A stretch of DNA of 64,000 nt from Cryobacterium sp. PH29-G1 (GCF_030063365.1 NZ_JASISY010000012.1:1-64000); one strand, 5' to 3'. Positions 39,018 to 49,242 are shown, counted from the stretch's first letter. A program made the numbers and translations. Notes: generated by a model not told the origin, from the sequence alone.

Positions 39018-39698
39018 GTGGTTAAGCAGCACGATGGCCGCATGTTAACCCCACGGCGACGAGTACGCACGGTCAACGATCTACCGCTCGCCGAGCTGTA
39101 CGGCGCCCGCCTCGACGGGCAGGTCTTTCAGGTCGCCGACTCCTGGTGTGTCATTGACGAAATAGATGGATGCGACACCCGGGCGATCGCCGCGAGCCAA
39201 TTGGTCCCGCCCCGCGCAATCGCTGAACAGCTCACCGCTGCCTGGATCTACGGCCTCGCCCCGGAACCGCGCCGACACCAATTCTGCGTACTGATCGGCG
39301 CCCGCACCACCGCACTGTGGTCACCGCGGGCGCGGGTACGCGAGATCGTGCGCTCCCCCGACGACGTACAGACTATCTCGGGGGTGCGCGTCACCACTCC
39401 GCTGCGTACCGCAGTCGACCTCGCCCGATACACCCCGACATCCACAACAACGCCGACGTCAACGTTGACGTCAACGTCAACGCCGACGTCAACGTCAACG
39501 CCGGCACTGACCGCCCTGCTGGCCCGCCTGCTGCATTACGGCGATTACCGCGATATCACGGCTGCGGTGTGCCTCTGCCAGCGCGGCAGCCCTGCCCACA
39601 GCGCCCTCGCCATAGCGCGCTTCGCCGCCGTCACAGCCCCGCTGGATACCTTGCACCAGCAGAACGCAGCGGCGGCGCGAGCCGCCACGGTGGGTTAA
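39018..39698 (+). CDS. AbiEi-like antitoxin/regulator-type protein
   Basis: A 226-residue protein. Residues about 20-140 (LPLAELYGARLDGQVFQVAD, AWIYGLAPEPRRHQFCVLIG, VQTISGVRVTTPLRTAVDLA) resemble the C-terminal domain of AbiEi-family proteins, which in type IV toxin-antitoxin systems repress their operon. The usual N-terminal winged helix is absent and no AbiEii-like nucleotidyltransferase toxin is adjacent, so an orphan paralogue is likely. A Thr/Ser-rich repeat (about residues 141-162) splits the domain from its helical end. GTG at 39018 or ATG at 39042 may be the start. The stop overlaps the convergent relA stop. Confidence 0.7.
   Translation: MVKQHDGRMLTPRRRVRTVNDLPLAELYGARLDGQVFQVADSWCVIDEIDGCDTRAIAASQLVPPRAIAEQLTAAWIYGLAPEPRRHQFCVLIGARTTALWSPRARVREIVRSPDDVQTISGVRVTTPLRTAVDLARYTPTSTTTPTSTLTSTSTPTSTSTPALTALLARLLHYGDYRDITAAVCLCQRGSPAHSALAIARFAAVTAPLDTLHQQNAAAARAATVG
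39443..39501. repeat. Hexamer-based repeat with an 18-bp perfect palindrome
   Basis: Repeats of ACGTCA/ACGCCG encode TPTST-type residues. GACGTCAACGTTGACGTC at 39455-39472 is a perfect 18-bp palindrome inside the array. Confidence 0.85.
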
Positions 39699-41950
39699 CC
39701 GTCGCTGACCCGGTAGACGTCGTACACGGCATCAATGCGGCGCACGGCATTCAACACTCGATCCAGGTGCGTGGTATCCCCCATCTCGAACACGAAGCGG
39801 CTCAGCGCCAGCCGGTCGCTGGAGGTATTGACCGTGGCCGAAAGAATGTTCACGTGGTGCTCCGACAAGACTCGCGTCACGTCGGAGAGCAGCCCGGAAC
39901 GATCCAGGGCTTCAATTTGAATGTGGACCAGGAACAGGCTCTTCGAGGTGGGCGCCCACTCGACCTCGATCATGCGCTCGGGCTCTTTCAGCAGCGACTG
40001 CACGTTGTGGCAGGCGGCCTGGTGCACGGAAACACCCGCGCCGCGAGTGACGAAACCGACGATTTTATCGCCAGGCACCGGAGTGCAGCAGCGCGCGAGT
40101 TTGACCAAAATGTCCGGCGCCCCGCGCACCAATACTCCCGAATCGCCATTGCGGGTGGTTTGCGGGCGGCCGCGCGCTGCAACCGGAAAATCGTTGCTGT
40201 CGTTGTCTTCGATGCTCTGCACCGAGGAGACGACCTTTTCGAGCACGGACTGCGTCGAAACGTGACCTTCGCCGACGGCAGCGTATAGCGCCGAAACATC
40301 TTCGTACTTCAGCTGAGCGGCGACCTCCGCGAAGGAGTCCTGGTTCATCAGTTTCTGCAGTGGCAGGTTCTGCTTGCGCATGGCCCGGGCGATCGCGTCG
40401 CGGCCCTGTTCGATCGCCTCGTCCCGGCGTTCCTTGGTGAACCATTGCCGAATCTTGTTGCGCGCCCGCGGGCTCTTGACGAAGTTGAGCCAGTCTTTGC
40501 TGGGCCCGGAGTCGGGGTTCTTCGACGTGAAGACCTCGACGACATCGCCGGTGATGAGCTCGCTCTCCAACGGCACCAGTCGCCCGTTGACCTTGGCACC
40601 CATGGTGCGGTGCCCGACCTCGGTGTGAACCGCGTAGGCGAAGTCCACCGGCGACGCGCCGGAGGGCAGCCCGATAACGCGACCCTTCGGGGTGAAGACA
40701 TAGACCTCTTTGGCACCAATCTCGTAGCGCAACGAGTCGAGGAATTCCCCGGGGTCGGCGGTTTCGGCCTGCCAGTCCGAGATATGAGCCAGCCAGGCCA
40801 TATCGGTGTCACTCTGCGGCCCGGGGCCACCGGGACTCCTGCCGTTGACCTGCTCCTTGTACTTCCAGTGCGCGGCGACGCCGAACTCGGCCCGCTGGTG
40901 CATCTCCGTGGTGCGAATCTGAATCTCGACGGCACGACCGCTCGGGCCGAGCACAGTGGTGTGCAACGACTGATACAGGTTGAATTTGGGGGTGGCGATG
41001 TAGTCTTTGAACCGACCGGGCAGCGGGGTCCACCGGGCGTGGATGGAGCCCAACACGGCGTAGCAGTCCCGCACCGAGTTCACGAGTACGCGAATACCGA
41101 CGAGGTCGTAGATCTCATCAAACTCACGACCGCGCACGACCATCTTTTGGTAGATCGAGTAATACTGCTTGGGACGCCCGGCCACCTTGCCGCGGATGCG
41201 TGCGGACTTCAGGTCGTCGTTGATGGTCTCAATGATCTGCTGCACGAACTCTTCGCGCTGCGGCGTGCGCTGCTTGACCAGACTCTCGATCTCGGCGTAC
41301 AACTTGGGGTAGAGCACGGCGAAGGACAGGTCTTCGAGTTCCCATTTGATCGTCTGGATGCCGAGGCGGTGCGCGAGGGGTGCGTAGATTTCCAGGGTCT
41401 CGGTGGCCTTGCGCACGGCGGACTCATTGGGCACAAAGCCCCAGGTGCGCGCGTTGTGCAACCGGTCGGCAAGTTTGATGATAAGCACACGAATGTCCTT
41501 AGACATCGCGACAATCATCTTGCGAACGGTCTCGGCCTGGGTCGAGTCGCCGTACTTCACCTTGTCGAGTTTGGTAACGCCGTCCACCAGCATCGCGATT
41601 TCATCGCCGAAGTCGGCGCGCAGGGCGTCGAGGGTGTAATCGGTGTCTTCCACGGTGTCGTGCAATAGCGCCGCCGCGATGGTCTTCGTGCCGATTCCGA
41701 GGTCAGCGAGGATCTGGGCGACGGCAACGGGGTGGGTGATGTACGGCTCTCCGCTGCGGCGCATCTGCCCGTCATGTGCTCGCTCGGCAGCGGTATAGGC
41801 ACGTTCGATGATCGACAGGTCGACCTTCGGGTGGTTCAGGCGCACGGTCTTGATCAGACGATCGACGGCACCGGCCGGTTGAGCTCGGGAAAAGATGCGC
41901 GGTACCAGACGGCGCAGCGACGCCGGGGAGGGGGTTGTCGTGTCCGTCAT
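39695..41950 (-). CDS. relA: Bifunctional (p)ppGpp synthetase/hydrolase (Rel)
   Basis: Makes and degrades the stringent-response alarmone. The 751-residue protein has the HD hydrolase domain (IAAALLHDTVEDTDYTLDAL; LIIKLADRLHNARTWG), the synthetase domain (GRPKQYYSIYQKMVVRGREF, YDLVGIRVLVNSVRDCYAVL, QSLHTTVLGPSGRAVEIQIR), a TGS domain (VYVFTPKGRVIGLPSGASPV), a zinc/helical region with LARCCTPVPGDKIVGFVTRG, and a C-terminal ACT domain (VNILSATVNTSSDR). Both active sites look intact, as in the single Rel of actinobacteria. ATG with GAGGTGAG upstream. A TTGACA hexamer lies at 42007-42012 on the minus strand, but no convincing -10 accompanies it. Confidence 0.97.
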   Translation of the reverse strand: MTDTTTPSPASLRRLVPRIFSRAQPAGAVDRLIKTVRLNHPKVDLSIIERAYTAAERAHDGQMRRSGEPYITHPVAVAQILADLGIGTKTIAAALLHDTVEDTDYTLDALRADFGDEIAMLVDGVTKLDKVKYGDSTQAETVRKMIVAMSKDIRVLIIKLADRLHNARTWGFVPNESAVRKATETLEIYAPLAHRLGIQTIKWELEDLSFAVLYPKLYAEIESLVKQRTPQREEFVQQIIETINDDLKSARIRGKVAGRPKQYYSIYQKMVVRGREFDEIYDLVGIRVLVNSVRDCYAVLGSIHARWTPLPGRFKDYIATPKFNLYQSLHTTVLGPSGRAVEIQIRTTEMHQRAEFGVAAHWKYKEQVNGRSPGGPGPQSDTDMAWLAHISDWQAETADPGEFLDSLRYEIGAKEVYVFTPKGRVIGLPSGASPVDFAYAVHTEVGHRTMGAKVNGRLVPLESELITGDVVEVFTSKNPDSGPSKDWLNFVKSPRARNKIRQWFTKERRDEAIEQGRDAIARAMRKQNLPLQKLMNQDSFAEVAAQLKYEDVSALYAAVGEGHVSTQSVLEKVVSSVQSIEDNDSNDFPVAARGRPQTTRNGDSGVLVRGAPDILVKLARCCTPVPGDKIVGFVTRGAGVSVHQAACHNVQSLLKEPERMIEVEWAPTSKSLFLVHIQIEALDRSGLLSDVTRVLSEHHVNILSATVNTSSDRLALSRFVFEMGDTTHLDRVLNAVRRIDAVYDVYRVSDG

Positions 41951-42068
41951 AGTCTCACCTCGGCTTCACACCCGGTGGAGGTACCGCGCGGGCTGTGTTT
42001 GCGTACTGTCAATTATGCAGGTTCTGTGCGGCCAGGCCGTACGCCTCCAGCGATCAGGCGTGTGGAGT

Positions 42069-42104
42069 GCGAAACGGCCAGTCCTCAAGGACTGGCCGTT
42101 TCGC
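42069..42104 (-). terminator. Strong hairpin between secF and relA
   Basis: A perfect 16-bp stem (GCGAAACGGCCAGTCC / GGACTGGCCGTTTCGC) with a 4-nt loop, 17 nt after the secF stop. No T-tract follows on either strand, so it is a factor-assisted terminator or a 3'-end stabiliser rather than a textbook intrinsic terminator. Confidence 0.7.
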
Positions 42105-42120
42105 ATCGCACTCTCGTTGT

Positions 42121-43134
42121 CTACGTCGTGACGGTCGCTGCGTCGGAGGTTGTTGCTTTGGCGCGAGCGGCCAGGGCCTTCTTGTCGTGCTTGCGGATGG
42201 CATCCTCACCGTTGCGCAGCTGGGCGTAGAGCGGCGACGCAATGAAGATGGTCGAGTAGGTACCGACCAGGATGCCGATGAGCAACGCGAGCGAAATGTC
42301 GCGCAGGGTTCCGGCACCGAGTACGAACGCACCAATGAACAGAATGGATGCCACGGGCAGTGCAGCCACAACCGAGGTGTTGATCGACCGCACGAGTGTC
42401 TGGTTGACGGCGAGGTTGACCGACTCGGAGAAGGTTCGGCTGGAGCCCGAGCCGTCGAAATTGGTGTTCTCGCGAATCTTGTCGAACACCACCACCGTGT
42501 CGTAGAGCGAGTAGCCGAGGATCGTGAGAAAGCCGATCACCGCCGCCGGTGTGATCTCAAAACCCGTGATTCCGTAGAAACCGGCCGTGATGACGAGGTC
42601 GTGCAGCAGCGCCACCATGGCCGCTACTGACATTTTCCAGGTGCGGAAGTAAATGGCCATTACGATGCCGGCCAGCACGAGGAACACGACCAGCGCACGA
42701 AGCGCCTGACCGGTGATGTCCTGCCCCCAGGTCGCTCCGATAAAGGATGTCGCCACCTCAGCGGTCGGCACGTCGTACGCGGTGGCGAGGGCGTCACGCA
42801 CGGCGGTCGTCTGAGTTTCGGTCAGCTGGTCTGTCTGCACCCGAACACCATCAGAGCCGATGGTGGAAACCTTGGACACGGCGTCGGACACGACGCTCGT
42901 GACGGCATCCGCTGCCTTGGTTTCGGACTGGCTGGTCGTCTGGGAGACGACGAACTCGCTGCCCCCGGTAAATTCAATACCGAAGACGAATCCGCCGCGC
43001 AGCAGGAACGGTCCGACCAAAGCGATCAGAATCAGGCCACCGGCAATGAGATACCAGAGCTTCCGACGCCCGACGATGTTGAGCGAACGAGCGCCCGTGT
43101 AGAGGTCATTTCCGAACTGCGAGAAGCTGGCCAT
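42121..43134 (-). CDS. secF: Protein translocase subunit SecF
   Basis: Partner of SecD in proton-driven late-stage protein export; six membrane helices. The 337-residue protein has KLWYLIAGGLILIALVGPFL (TM1), the D1-type GIEFTGGSEFVVSQ, a periplasmic segment, and the conserved TILGYSLYDTVVVFDKIREN. The C-terminus is basic and Ala/Thr-rich. Its ATG shares one base with the secD TAA. The visible 16-bp hairpin follows the gene. Confidence 0.97.
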   Translation of the reverse strand: MASFSQFGNDLYTGARSLNIVGRRKLWYLIAGGLILIALVGPFLLRGGFVFGIEFTGGSEFVVSQTTSQSETKAADAVTSVVSDAVSKVSTIGSDGVRVQTDQLTETQTTAVRDALATAYDVPTAEVATSFIGATWGQDITGQALRALVVFLVLAGIVMAIYFRTWKMSVAAMVALLHDLVITAGFYGITGFEITPAAVIGFLTILGYSLYDTVVVFDKIRENTNFDGSGSSRTFSESVNLAVNQTLVRSINTSVVAALPVASILFIGAFVLGAGTLRDISLALLIGILVGTYSTIFIASPLYAQLRNGEDAIRKHDKKALAARAKATTSDAATVTT

Positions 43135-44855
43135 TAGGAATCCTTCCCGTCTGTCGATCGATCTGTGCTGGTGCCCACGAGCTCGGACGCCTTACGTTCG
43201 GCGATGGTTTGTCGCTTAGCCGCTTCTTTACTGGAGGAGGAGACCTTGGTCGCCGACACAGCGGCCGACGGTTCAAAGCGCGCGCGGCCTCGGTAGACCG
43301 CACCGAGTGCTCGCGGATCCAGCCCGCTGAAGCGGTGGCCCTCGTTGAAGAATTTCGTCTGGGCGACCAGCTGCAGCATCGGATGCGTGAACAGGCCGAC
43401 CACGAGCAGGTCGACGATCGTGGTGAGGCCAAGCGTCAGGGCGAAGCCACGGACGTTGCCCACGGCAAGTACGAACAGTACGGCGGCGGCGAGAAAGTTG
43501 ACGACGTCGGACGCGATGATGGTGCGGAAGGCCCGCTTCCAGCCGGCCTCCACCGACGATTCCAGCCCACGACCGTCACGCAGCTCGTCGCGAACACGCT
43601 CGAAGTAAACGATGAAGGAGTCGGCGGTGATACCGATGGCAACGATCAGACCCGCGACACCGGCCAGCGACAACCGATAACCCTCGCGCCAGGACAGGAT
43701 CGTGATGAGGAGGTAGGTGATCACCGCTGCGACGCCGAGCGATGCCACGGTGACCAGACCGAGCAGACGGTATTGAGCGAGCGAGTACATCACGACGAGA
43801 ATGAGACCGATCAGACCGGCGATGAGTCCGTTGAGCAGCTGGGTCGAACCGAGCGTGGCCGAGATCGTGTCCTGGCTCTGCACGGTAAAGCTGATCGGCA
43901 GGGCACCGAACTTGAGCTGGTCGGCAAGAGCCTTCGAGCTCTCCTGGTTGAACGACCCGGTGATCTGCGGCTTACCGTCGGTAATGGCGCCCTGGGTTGC
44001 CGGAGCCGAAATGACGTGACCGTCGAGCACGATCGCGAACTGGTTCTGCACGCCGGTCAGGCCGAACAAGCGGGTTGTCACGTCGGCGAACTTTGAGGTG
44101 CCGTCCTTGTTGAACACGATATTGACGGCCCACTCACCGGTGGTCGCGCCCGAGGTGGTGGTGCGTTGACCGTTGGTCGCGTCGGAAATGGTCGAACCAT
44201 CGACCTCAACGGGACCGAGGATGTATTTGACCGTGCCATCGGTTTCGCAGGTGATCAGCGGCTCATCGGCCGGTGCCACGTTGGTGGTGTTGATAGCTGC
44301 ACAGTCGAAGGCATCGTATTGAGCTTGGAGCGCGGGGGTGACGTAGTTGAGGTCACTCGCGTTGGTCGGTTCAACGGCGGGAGTTGTCGACAGGTTCGGG
44401 TCGACGGTGGCGACCGGCGCTGGCGTTGCGGTGCCGTCGGCTCCGACGGTCTGCCCAGACGGTTGACCGGCAACCAGCACAGCCCGAAATTCCAGCTTGG
44501 CGGACGACTTGATGCGTTCCAGGGTGGCGTCATCGGGGGTACCCGGAATGGACACAACGATGTTCTGGCCGCCCTGGGTATTGATCTCCGCCTCGGAGAC
44601 CCCCGAGGAGTCAACGCGCTGACGGATGATGCCGACCGCTTCGGTGAGCTGCTGCGAGGTGACCGTCGCGCCGCTCTCCACCTGTGGGGCGAGGATGATC
44701 TGCGTTCCGCCCTCAAGGTCCAGGGCCAGTTTCGGCGTCCACGACCCGTTTTGGGTGAACACGCCAAAAGCGTTGATGGCGATGAGGCCGACGATAAGCA
44801 CGCCAAGCCAGGTCAGGGAACGCCAGGCCTTCTTGACCGGAGACGACTTAGCCAC
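43134..44855 (-). CDS. secD: Protein translocase subunit SecD
   Basis: Large subunit of the SecDF export motor. The 573-residue protein shows WLGVLIVGLIAINAFGVF (TM1), LALDLEGGTQIILAPQV (D1), a long extracytoplasmic domain with an inserted Thr/Pro/Ala-rich stretch (about residues 130-165), IPISFTVQSQDTISATLGST-type D5 region, and the membrane motif GVAGLIVAIGITADSFIVYF. The C-terminal cytoplasmic tail (RRF-SAAV..KEAAKRQT) is long and charged. Preceded by a hairpin separating it from yajC. Confidence 0.96.
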   Translation of the reverse strand: MAKSSPVKKAWRSLTWLGVLIVGLIAINAFGVFTQNGSWTPKLALDLEGGTQIILAPQVESGATVTSQQLTEAVGIIRQRVDSSGVSEAEINTQGGQNIVVSIPGTPDDATLERIKSSAKLEFRAVLVAGQPSGQTVGADGTATPAPVATVDPNLSTTPAVEPTNASDLNYVTPALQAQYDAFDCAAINTTNVAPADEPLITCETDGTVKYILGPVEVDGSTISDATNGQRTTTSGATTGEWAVNIVFNKDGTSKFADVTTRLFGLTGVQNQFAIVLDGHVISAPATQGAITDGKPQITGSFNQESSKALADQLKFGALPISFTVQSQDTISATLGSTQLLNGLIAGLIGLILVVMYSLAQYRLLGLVTVASLGVAAVITYLLITILSWREGYRLSLAGVAGLIVAIGITADSFIVYFERVRDELRDGRGLESSVEAGWKRAFRTIIASDVVNFLAAAVLFVLAVGNVRGFALTLGLTTIVDLLVVGLFTHPMLQLVAQTKFFNEGHRFSGLDPRALGAVYRGRARFEPSAAVSATKVSSSSKEAAKRQTIAERKASELVGTSTDRSTDGKDS

Positions 44856-44877
44856 CTATGAACTCAGCTTTCTGTTG

Positions 44878-44903
44878 GCGCCCACGCCAGAATGCGTGGG
44901 CGC
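44878..44903. promoter_or_regulatory. Intercistronic inverted repeat between yajC and secD
   Basis: GCGCCCACGC (44878-44887) and GCGTGGGCGC (44894-44903) form a perfect 10-bp stem with loop CAGAAT, 22-48 nt upstream of the secD start. There is no T-tract; it may set the yajC/secD mRNA ratio by processing or partial termination. Confidence 0.6.
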
Positions 44904-44948
44904 GCCGCGTGATGCAGTACGTGCGTTGTGGAGCGAAGCAGACGAAGA

Positions 44949-45335
44949 CTACGCGTCGCCCTTTTTGGGCTGATCGGTGCTGTCGGTGTCGACGTCGGTG
45001 ACGCGCTGGCCGAATTCCGGCTCGGTGAGCGAGTCGATGCCATCGACACTGGAGTCGTCAAGATCGTCAATCACAACGGGCTCGACCACGCGTGCGATGG
45101 TCTGGCGGTGAATCTCTACGACAACGCCGGGAGCAATCTGCAGCTCCACCTTGTTGGCTTCTTCGTCAATGGCGATGATGGTGCCGTACATGCCGAAGTT
45201 GGTCATGACGTCGGCGCCGGGGACCATGGTGGCCTGCAGGGCTTCCTGGTCTTTCTTGCGCTTACGTCCGTTGCGGAACATGAAGAACACGAGAACGGCC
45301 AGTACGGCCAACATTACGAGAGTCAAATTATCCAT
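44949..45335 (-). CDS. yajC: Preprotein translocase subunit YajC
   Basis: Small single-span accessory of SecDF. The 128-residue protein starts LTLVMLAVLAVLVFFMFRNG (TM, about residues 4-21), followed by RKRKKDQEALQATMVPGADV and MTNFGMYGTIIAIDEEANKV, the family core with the GxYGTI motif. The acidic C-terminal tail (SVDGIDSLTEPEFGQRVTDV) is longer than in E. coli. ATG start. Confidence 0.95.
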   Translation of the reverse strand: MDNLTLVMLAVLAVLVFFMFRNGRKRKKDQEALQATMVPGADVMTNFGMYGTIIAIDEEANKVELQIAPGVVVEIHRQTIARVVEPVVIDDLDDSSVDGIDSLTEPEFGQRVTDVDTDSTDQPKKGDA

Positions 45336-45398
45336 GGAGCGGTGAAACCTTCCGATTGCGGCGCTGGTGGCCGAAGCTTGTCAGTGTCTGTCCGGTAC

Positions 45399-45417
45399 TC
45401 CCCGCGTTCCACGGGGA
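45399..45417 (-). terminator. Short GC hairpin between ruvB and yajC
   Basis: TCCCCG and CGGGGA form a 6-bp stem with a 7-nt loop, 31-49 nt after the ruvB stop. No T-tract. A weak terminator or processing site at best. Confidence 0.3.
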
Positions 45418-45447
45418 ATTGGCTATAGACAGGTGGGCCAAATTGAA

Positions 45448-46482
45448 TTATAGGTCAAGAAGGGTCGCGCTGCCCTGAGGAGGAGCCAGACCAAAATGTC
45501 GCCACGCTGCGCTCGTCGCAACGCGCCCACGCGGGGTACGCGTGAGGAAGCCTATCCTCACCAGGAAGGGCTCGACGACCGCCTCCACCGTTTCGGACTC
45601 CTCACCAACCGACACCGCCAGTGTATTGAGGCCGACCGGCCCGCCCCCAAAACGGGTCAGGATGATCTTCATGACTTCGCGGTCGAGCCGATCGAGGCCG
45701 ATAGCGTCAACGTCATACAGCTCCAGGGCGGCATGGACCGCGGCGATATCGGCTTCTCCCCCGTGCACGAGCGCGTAATCGCGCACGCGGCGCAACAGAC
45801 GGTTTGCGATTCGCGGGGTCCCCCGGCATCGTCCGGCGATTTCGGCGAGGGCGTCCTTTCTTATCGGCAGGTCGATCAGGTGGGCGGCCCGGGCGAGAAC
45901 CTGTTCGAGTTCGTTCTCGGCATAGAACTCCAGGTGCGCGGTGAAGCCGAATCGGTCTCGCAGGGGGTTGGGCAGGAGCCCGGAGCGGGTGGTTGCGCCG
46001 ACCAGCGTGAACGGGGCGAGGTCCAGCGGGACGGACGTTGCGCCGGCACCTTTGCCCACCATAATGTCAATGCGAAAGTCTTCCATCGCGAGGTAGAGCA
46101 TTTCCTCGGCCGAACGCGCCATGCGATGGATTTCGTCGATGAACAGCACCTCGCCGGGTACCAGCGACGAGAGAACTGCGGCCAGGTCTCCGGCGTGTTG
46201 AATTGCCGGGCCGCTCGACATGCGCAGTGGCCGGTTGCCCTCATAGGCCACGATCATGGCCAGGGTGGTCTTACCGAGACCGGGCGGGCCGGCCAGGAGG
46301 ATGTGATCGGGCGTTCGATTCTGCATCGTCGCGGCGGTCAGCAACAATTGTAACTGCCCGCGCACCTTTTTCTGGCCAACGAACTCGGCCAGGCTCGACG
46401 GGCGCAACGCACCCTCGAAGGCAAGTTCCGATTCGCTTTCCAGCGAGGGGTTCGTAATCTCAACTCCCGGGTCGGTACTCAC
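45448..46482 (-). CDS. ruvB: Holliday junction branch migration helicase RuvB
   Basis: Hexameric AAA+ motor driving branch migration with RuvA. The 344-residue protein has [20 protein letters not shown], Walker [19 protein letters not shown], Walker [21 protein letters not shown], sensor 1 [20 protein letters not shown] (arginine finger region), and a C-terminal winged helix with [21 protein letters not shown] start overlapping the ruvA TGA by 4 nt. Confidence 0.98.
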   Translation of the reverse strand: MSTDPGVEITNPSLESESELAFEGALRPSSLAEFVGQKKVRGQLQLLLTAATMQNRTPDHILLAGPPGLGKTTLAMIVAYEGNRPLRMSSGPAIQHAGDLAAVLSSLVPGEVLFIDEIHRMARSAEEMLYLAMEDFRIDIMVGKGAGATSVPLDLAPFTLVGATTRSGLLPNPLRDRFGFTAHLEFYAENELEQVLARAAHLIDLPIRKDALAEIAGRCRGTPRIANRLLRRVRDYALVHGGEADIAAVHAALELYDVDAIGLDRLDREVMKIILTRFGGGPVGLNTLAVSVGEESETVEAVVEPFLVRIGFLTRTPRGRVATSAAWRHFGLAPPQGSATLLDL

Positions 46483-47165
46483 GAGCGGCTCCGGTCTGTC
46501 GTCGCGGCCGCAGCGGCAGATCCCGTGGCGTGATGGGCGGCCGGGCCCAAACGGCCCAGGGCCAACCGGAGCACAGCGGCAACCGTCGGTGGCGCGGATT
46601 CGGCACCGACAGCATCCGCCAGCTCGGTCAGGGTCTCGTCGACGGCCTCGGCCGCTATGCGCTCAGACCAACCGAGTCCGATCAGCGCGGCCTGCACGCT
46701 CGCGGCGACCGAGGTAGACCCCGGCGGGCGCGACGGTGTGCTCGCGGCCGTCACGGCGAGTTTGCCGGCCAGGGACAGCACGATGAGTTTTGCGGTCTTC
46801 GGCCCGATCCCACTGACCTTGCGGAACGCGCCATCGTCGTCGCTGGCGACCGCCTGAGCGACCTGATTGGGGGTGAGCACTGCGAGCACGCCGAGGGCGG
46901 ATTTGGGGCCCACACCGGTGACACTGACGAGCAGTTCGAAGACCGCGAGTTCATCAGCGGTGGGAAAGCCATAGAGGGTGAGCGAGTCTTCGCGCACAAT
47001 CAGGGTGGTCAGGAGCAGGGCTTCATCGTTGACGCGCAGGCCGAGGGCGGTAGCCGGCGTCACCTGCAGGCCGAGACCCACTCCCCCGACCTCGATGACC
47101 ACCGTTGATGAGCCGGCGGTTGAGCCCACAGCTGAGAGGACAAGGCCACGTACGGAAGAGATCAC
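46479..47165 (-). CDS. ruvA: Holliday junction branch migration protein RuvA
   Basis: Tetrameric junction-binding protein. The 228-residue protein has an N-terminal OB domain ([40 protein letters not shown]), two helix-hairpin-helix units ([39 protein letters not shown]) and the C-terminal RuvB-contact domain ([20 protein letters not shown]). The C-terminus is extended with an Ala-rich tail. GTG start overlapping the ruvC TGA; stop overlaps ruvB. Confidence 0.96.
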   Translation of the reverse strand: MISSVRGLVLSAVGSTAGSSTVVIEVGGVGLGLQVTPATALGLRVNDEALLLTTLIVREDSLTLYGFPTADELAVFELLVSVTGVGPKSALGVLAVLTPNQVAQAVASDDDGAFRKVSGIGPKTAKLIVLSLAGKLAVTAASTPSRPPGSTSVAASVQAALIGLGWSERIAAEAVDETLTELADAVGAESAPPTVAAVLRLALGRLGPAAHHATGSAAAAATTDRSRS

Positions 47166-47788
47166 CGCTTAAGACTACGGGGCACCGCCGACACCGCGGT
47201 CACCGACCCACGTTCAGCCGCCCGCCAGGCCCGTTGGGCCGGGGTCAATGCGCCGGGCGCGACGATAGCGGCCTTCACCGAGGCCACGGTCGGCAGGGTT
47301 CCGCCGGACGCACCGGTGCGCCAGGCATGACAGATCGCCAGGGCGAGGGCATCGGCGGCATCAGCCGGTTTGGGAATCTCGCTCAGCCCGAGAATGCGGG
47401 CGACCATGGTTCCGACCTGCTTTTTATCGGCGGCACCATAACCGGTGATGGCCGCCTTCACCTCGCTCGGGGTGTGCAGGGTAACCGGCAGGCCGCGCTG
47501 CGCGGCGAGCAGCAGGGCGACCCCACTGATCTGGGCCGTGCCCATCACCGTGCGCACATTGTGCTGGGCGAAGACCCGCTCAATGGCGATGAACTGCGGT
47601 TGGTGCCGGTCGAGCATCTCTTCAAGGCCCTGGGCCAACAGTAGAAGTCGCTGTTCCAAGGGCAGGTCGGGTGCGCTTCGCAGCACGGCTACGTCCACCA
47701 AACGGGCCGAACGGTTGCCCGCTACGTCGACGACACCAACGCCGCAACGCGTGAGGCCCGGGTCGATGCCGAGAACCCGGACCGCCAT
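47162..47788 (-). CDS. ruvC: Crossover junction endodeoxyribonuclease RuvC
   Basis: Resolves Holliday junctions as a dimer. The 208-residue protein has the catalytic [20 protein letters not shown] (first Asp), [20 protein letters not shown] (Glu), [20 protein letters not shown] and the final [14 protein letters not shown] with two Asp. The C-terminal 35 residues are extra relative to E. coli. It is 6 nt downstream of yebC. Confidence 0.97.
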   Translation of the reverse strand: MAVRVLGIDPGLTRCGVGVVDVAGNRSARLVDVAVLRSAPDLPLEQRLLLLAQGLEEMLDRHQPQFIAIERVFAQHNVRTVMGTAQISGVALLLAAQRGLPVTLHTPSEVKAAITGYGAADKKQVGTMVARILGLSEIPKPADAADALALAICHAWRTGASGGTLPTVASVKAAIVAPGALTPAQRAWRAAERGSVTAVSAVPRSLKR

Positions 47789-47794
47789 CTCTCG

Positions 47795-48559
<765 letters not shown>

Positions 48560-48687
48560 ACATCTCCCGTTGGTGTGCTGGATCGTTCACTGTGGTGCTG
48601 CAGGTGCCGGCGGCCCGTGGCCAGGTGGCCGAAGTGCGGCGGGCGGCGGCAGTGCGTGGTCGGTGCACTCTTTGGTGCCGAGCCAGT

Positions 48688-49242
48688 CTATCCCGGAGTG
48701 ACTTCCAGCAGCTTGTGCAACGTGTGCAGGTTGCGCGTCGTTGTCGTGTCGCGGTACTTCAACTTGGCGCTCTTCTTGCTGAACGCACTCTTGACACCCA
48801 CGGCCTTTCGAACCTCCCAGTACAGCACGCCGTGACCGAGTTCAATACGCTCATCGGCAGCGACGAGCTCCCTGGCGTGGCCGGCCAGCTCGCTGAGATG
48901 CCCCGGGTCGGACGAGAACATGACATACGAATGCCAGCCGTCATGGTCGGCATCGAACGGGTAGGCGCGCACGATTCGGTCGAGAGAATCCGCGTCAATG
49001 AGCACGATCCACGCCTCGTACTCGAACCGGGCGCTGAGGGCTGCCTCGATGCGAGTTTTAAGGGCGGCGGCATCCGCTTTGTCGACGAGGGGGCTGTCGA
49101 TGCTGAACAGCACATTGCCGCTGGCCAACACCGTTTTGATGTCGGTGTACCCGAGTTCGTGAAAGGTGTCGGCCAGATCGGCCATGGCAATGTTGATGCC
49201 GTTGACGTTAATGCCGCGGAGCAGTGCTACATAGCGGGTCAT
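48688..49242 (-). CDS. DUF1697 family protein
   Basis: A 184-residue protein beginning MTRYVALLRGINVNGINIAM, with LADTFHELGYTDIKTVLASG, GNVLFSIDSPLVDK and a C-terminal TTTRNLHTLHKLLEV, all typical of DUF1697. Cytoplasmic, function unknown. The start at 49242 has AGAGG 6 nt upstream. It lies between yebC and pdxT, which are usually adjacent in actinobacteria, so it looks like a lineage-specific insertion. Confidence 0.92.
   Translation of the reverse strand: MTRYVALLRGINVNGINIAMADLADTFHELGYTDIKTVLASGNVLFSIDSPLVDKADAAALKTRIEAALSARFEYEAWIVLIDADSLDRIVRAYPFDADHDGWHSYVMFSSDPGHLSELAGHARELVAADERIELGHGVLYWEVRKAVGVKSAFSKKSAKLKYRDTTTTRNLHTLHKLLEVTPG

Noticed and set aside
39018..39698. Complete AbiE toxin-antitoxin system
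   Set aside because: No nucleotidyltransferase toxin gene on either side; neighbours are DUF349 and relA.
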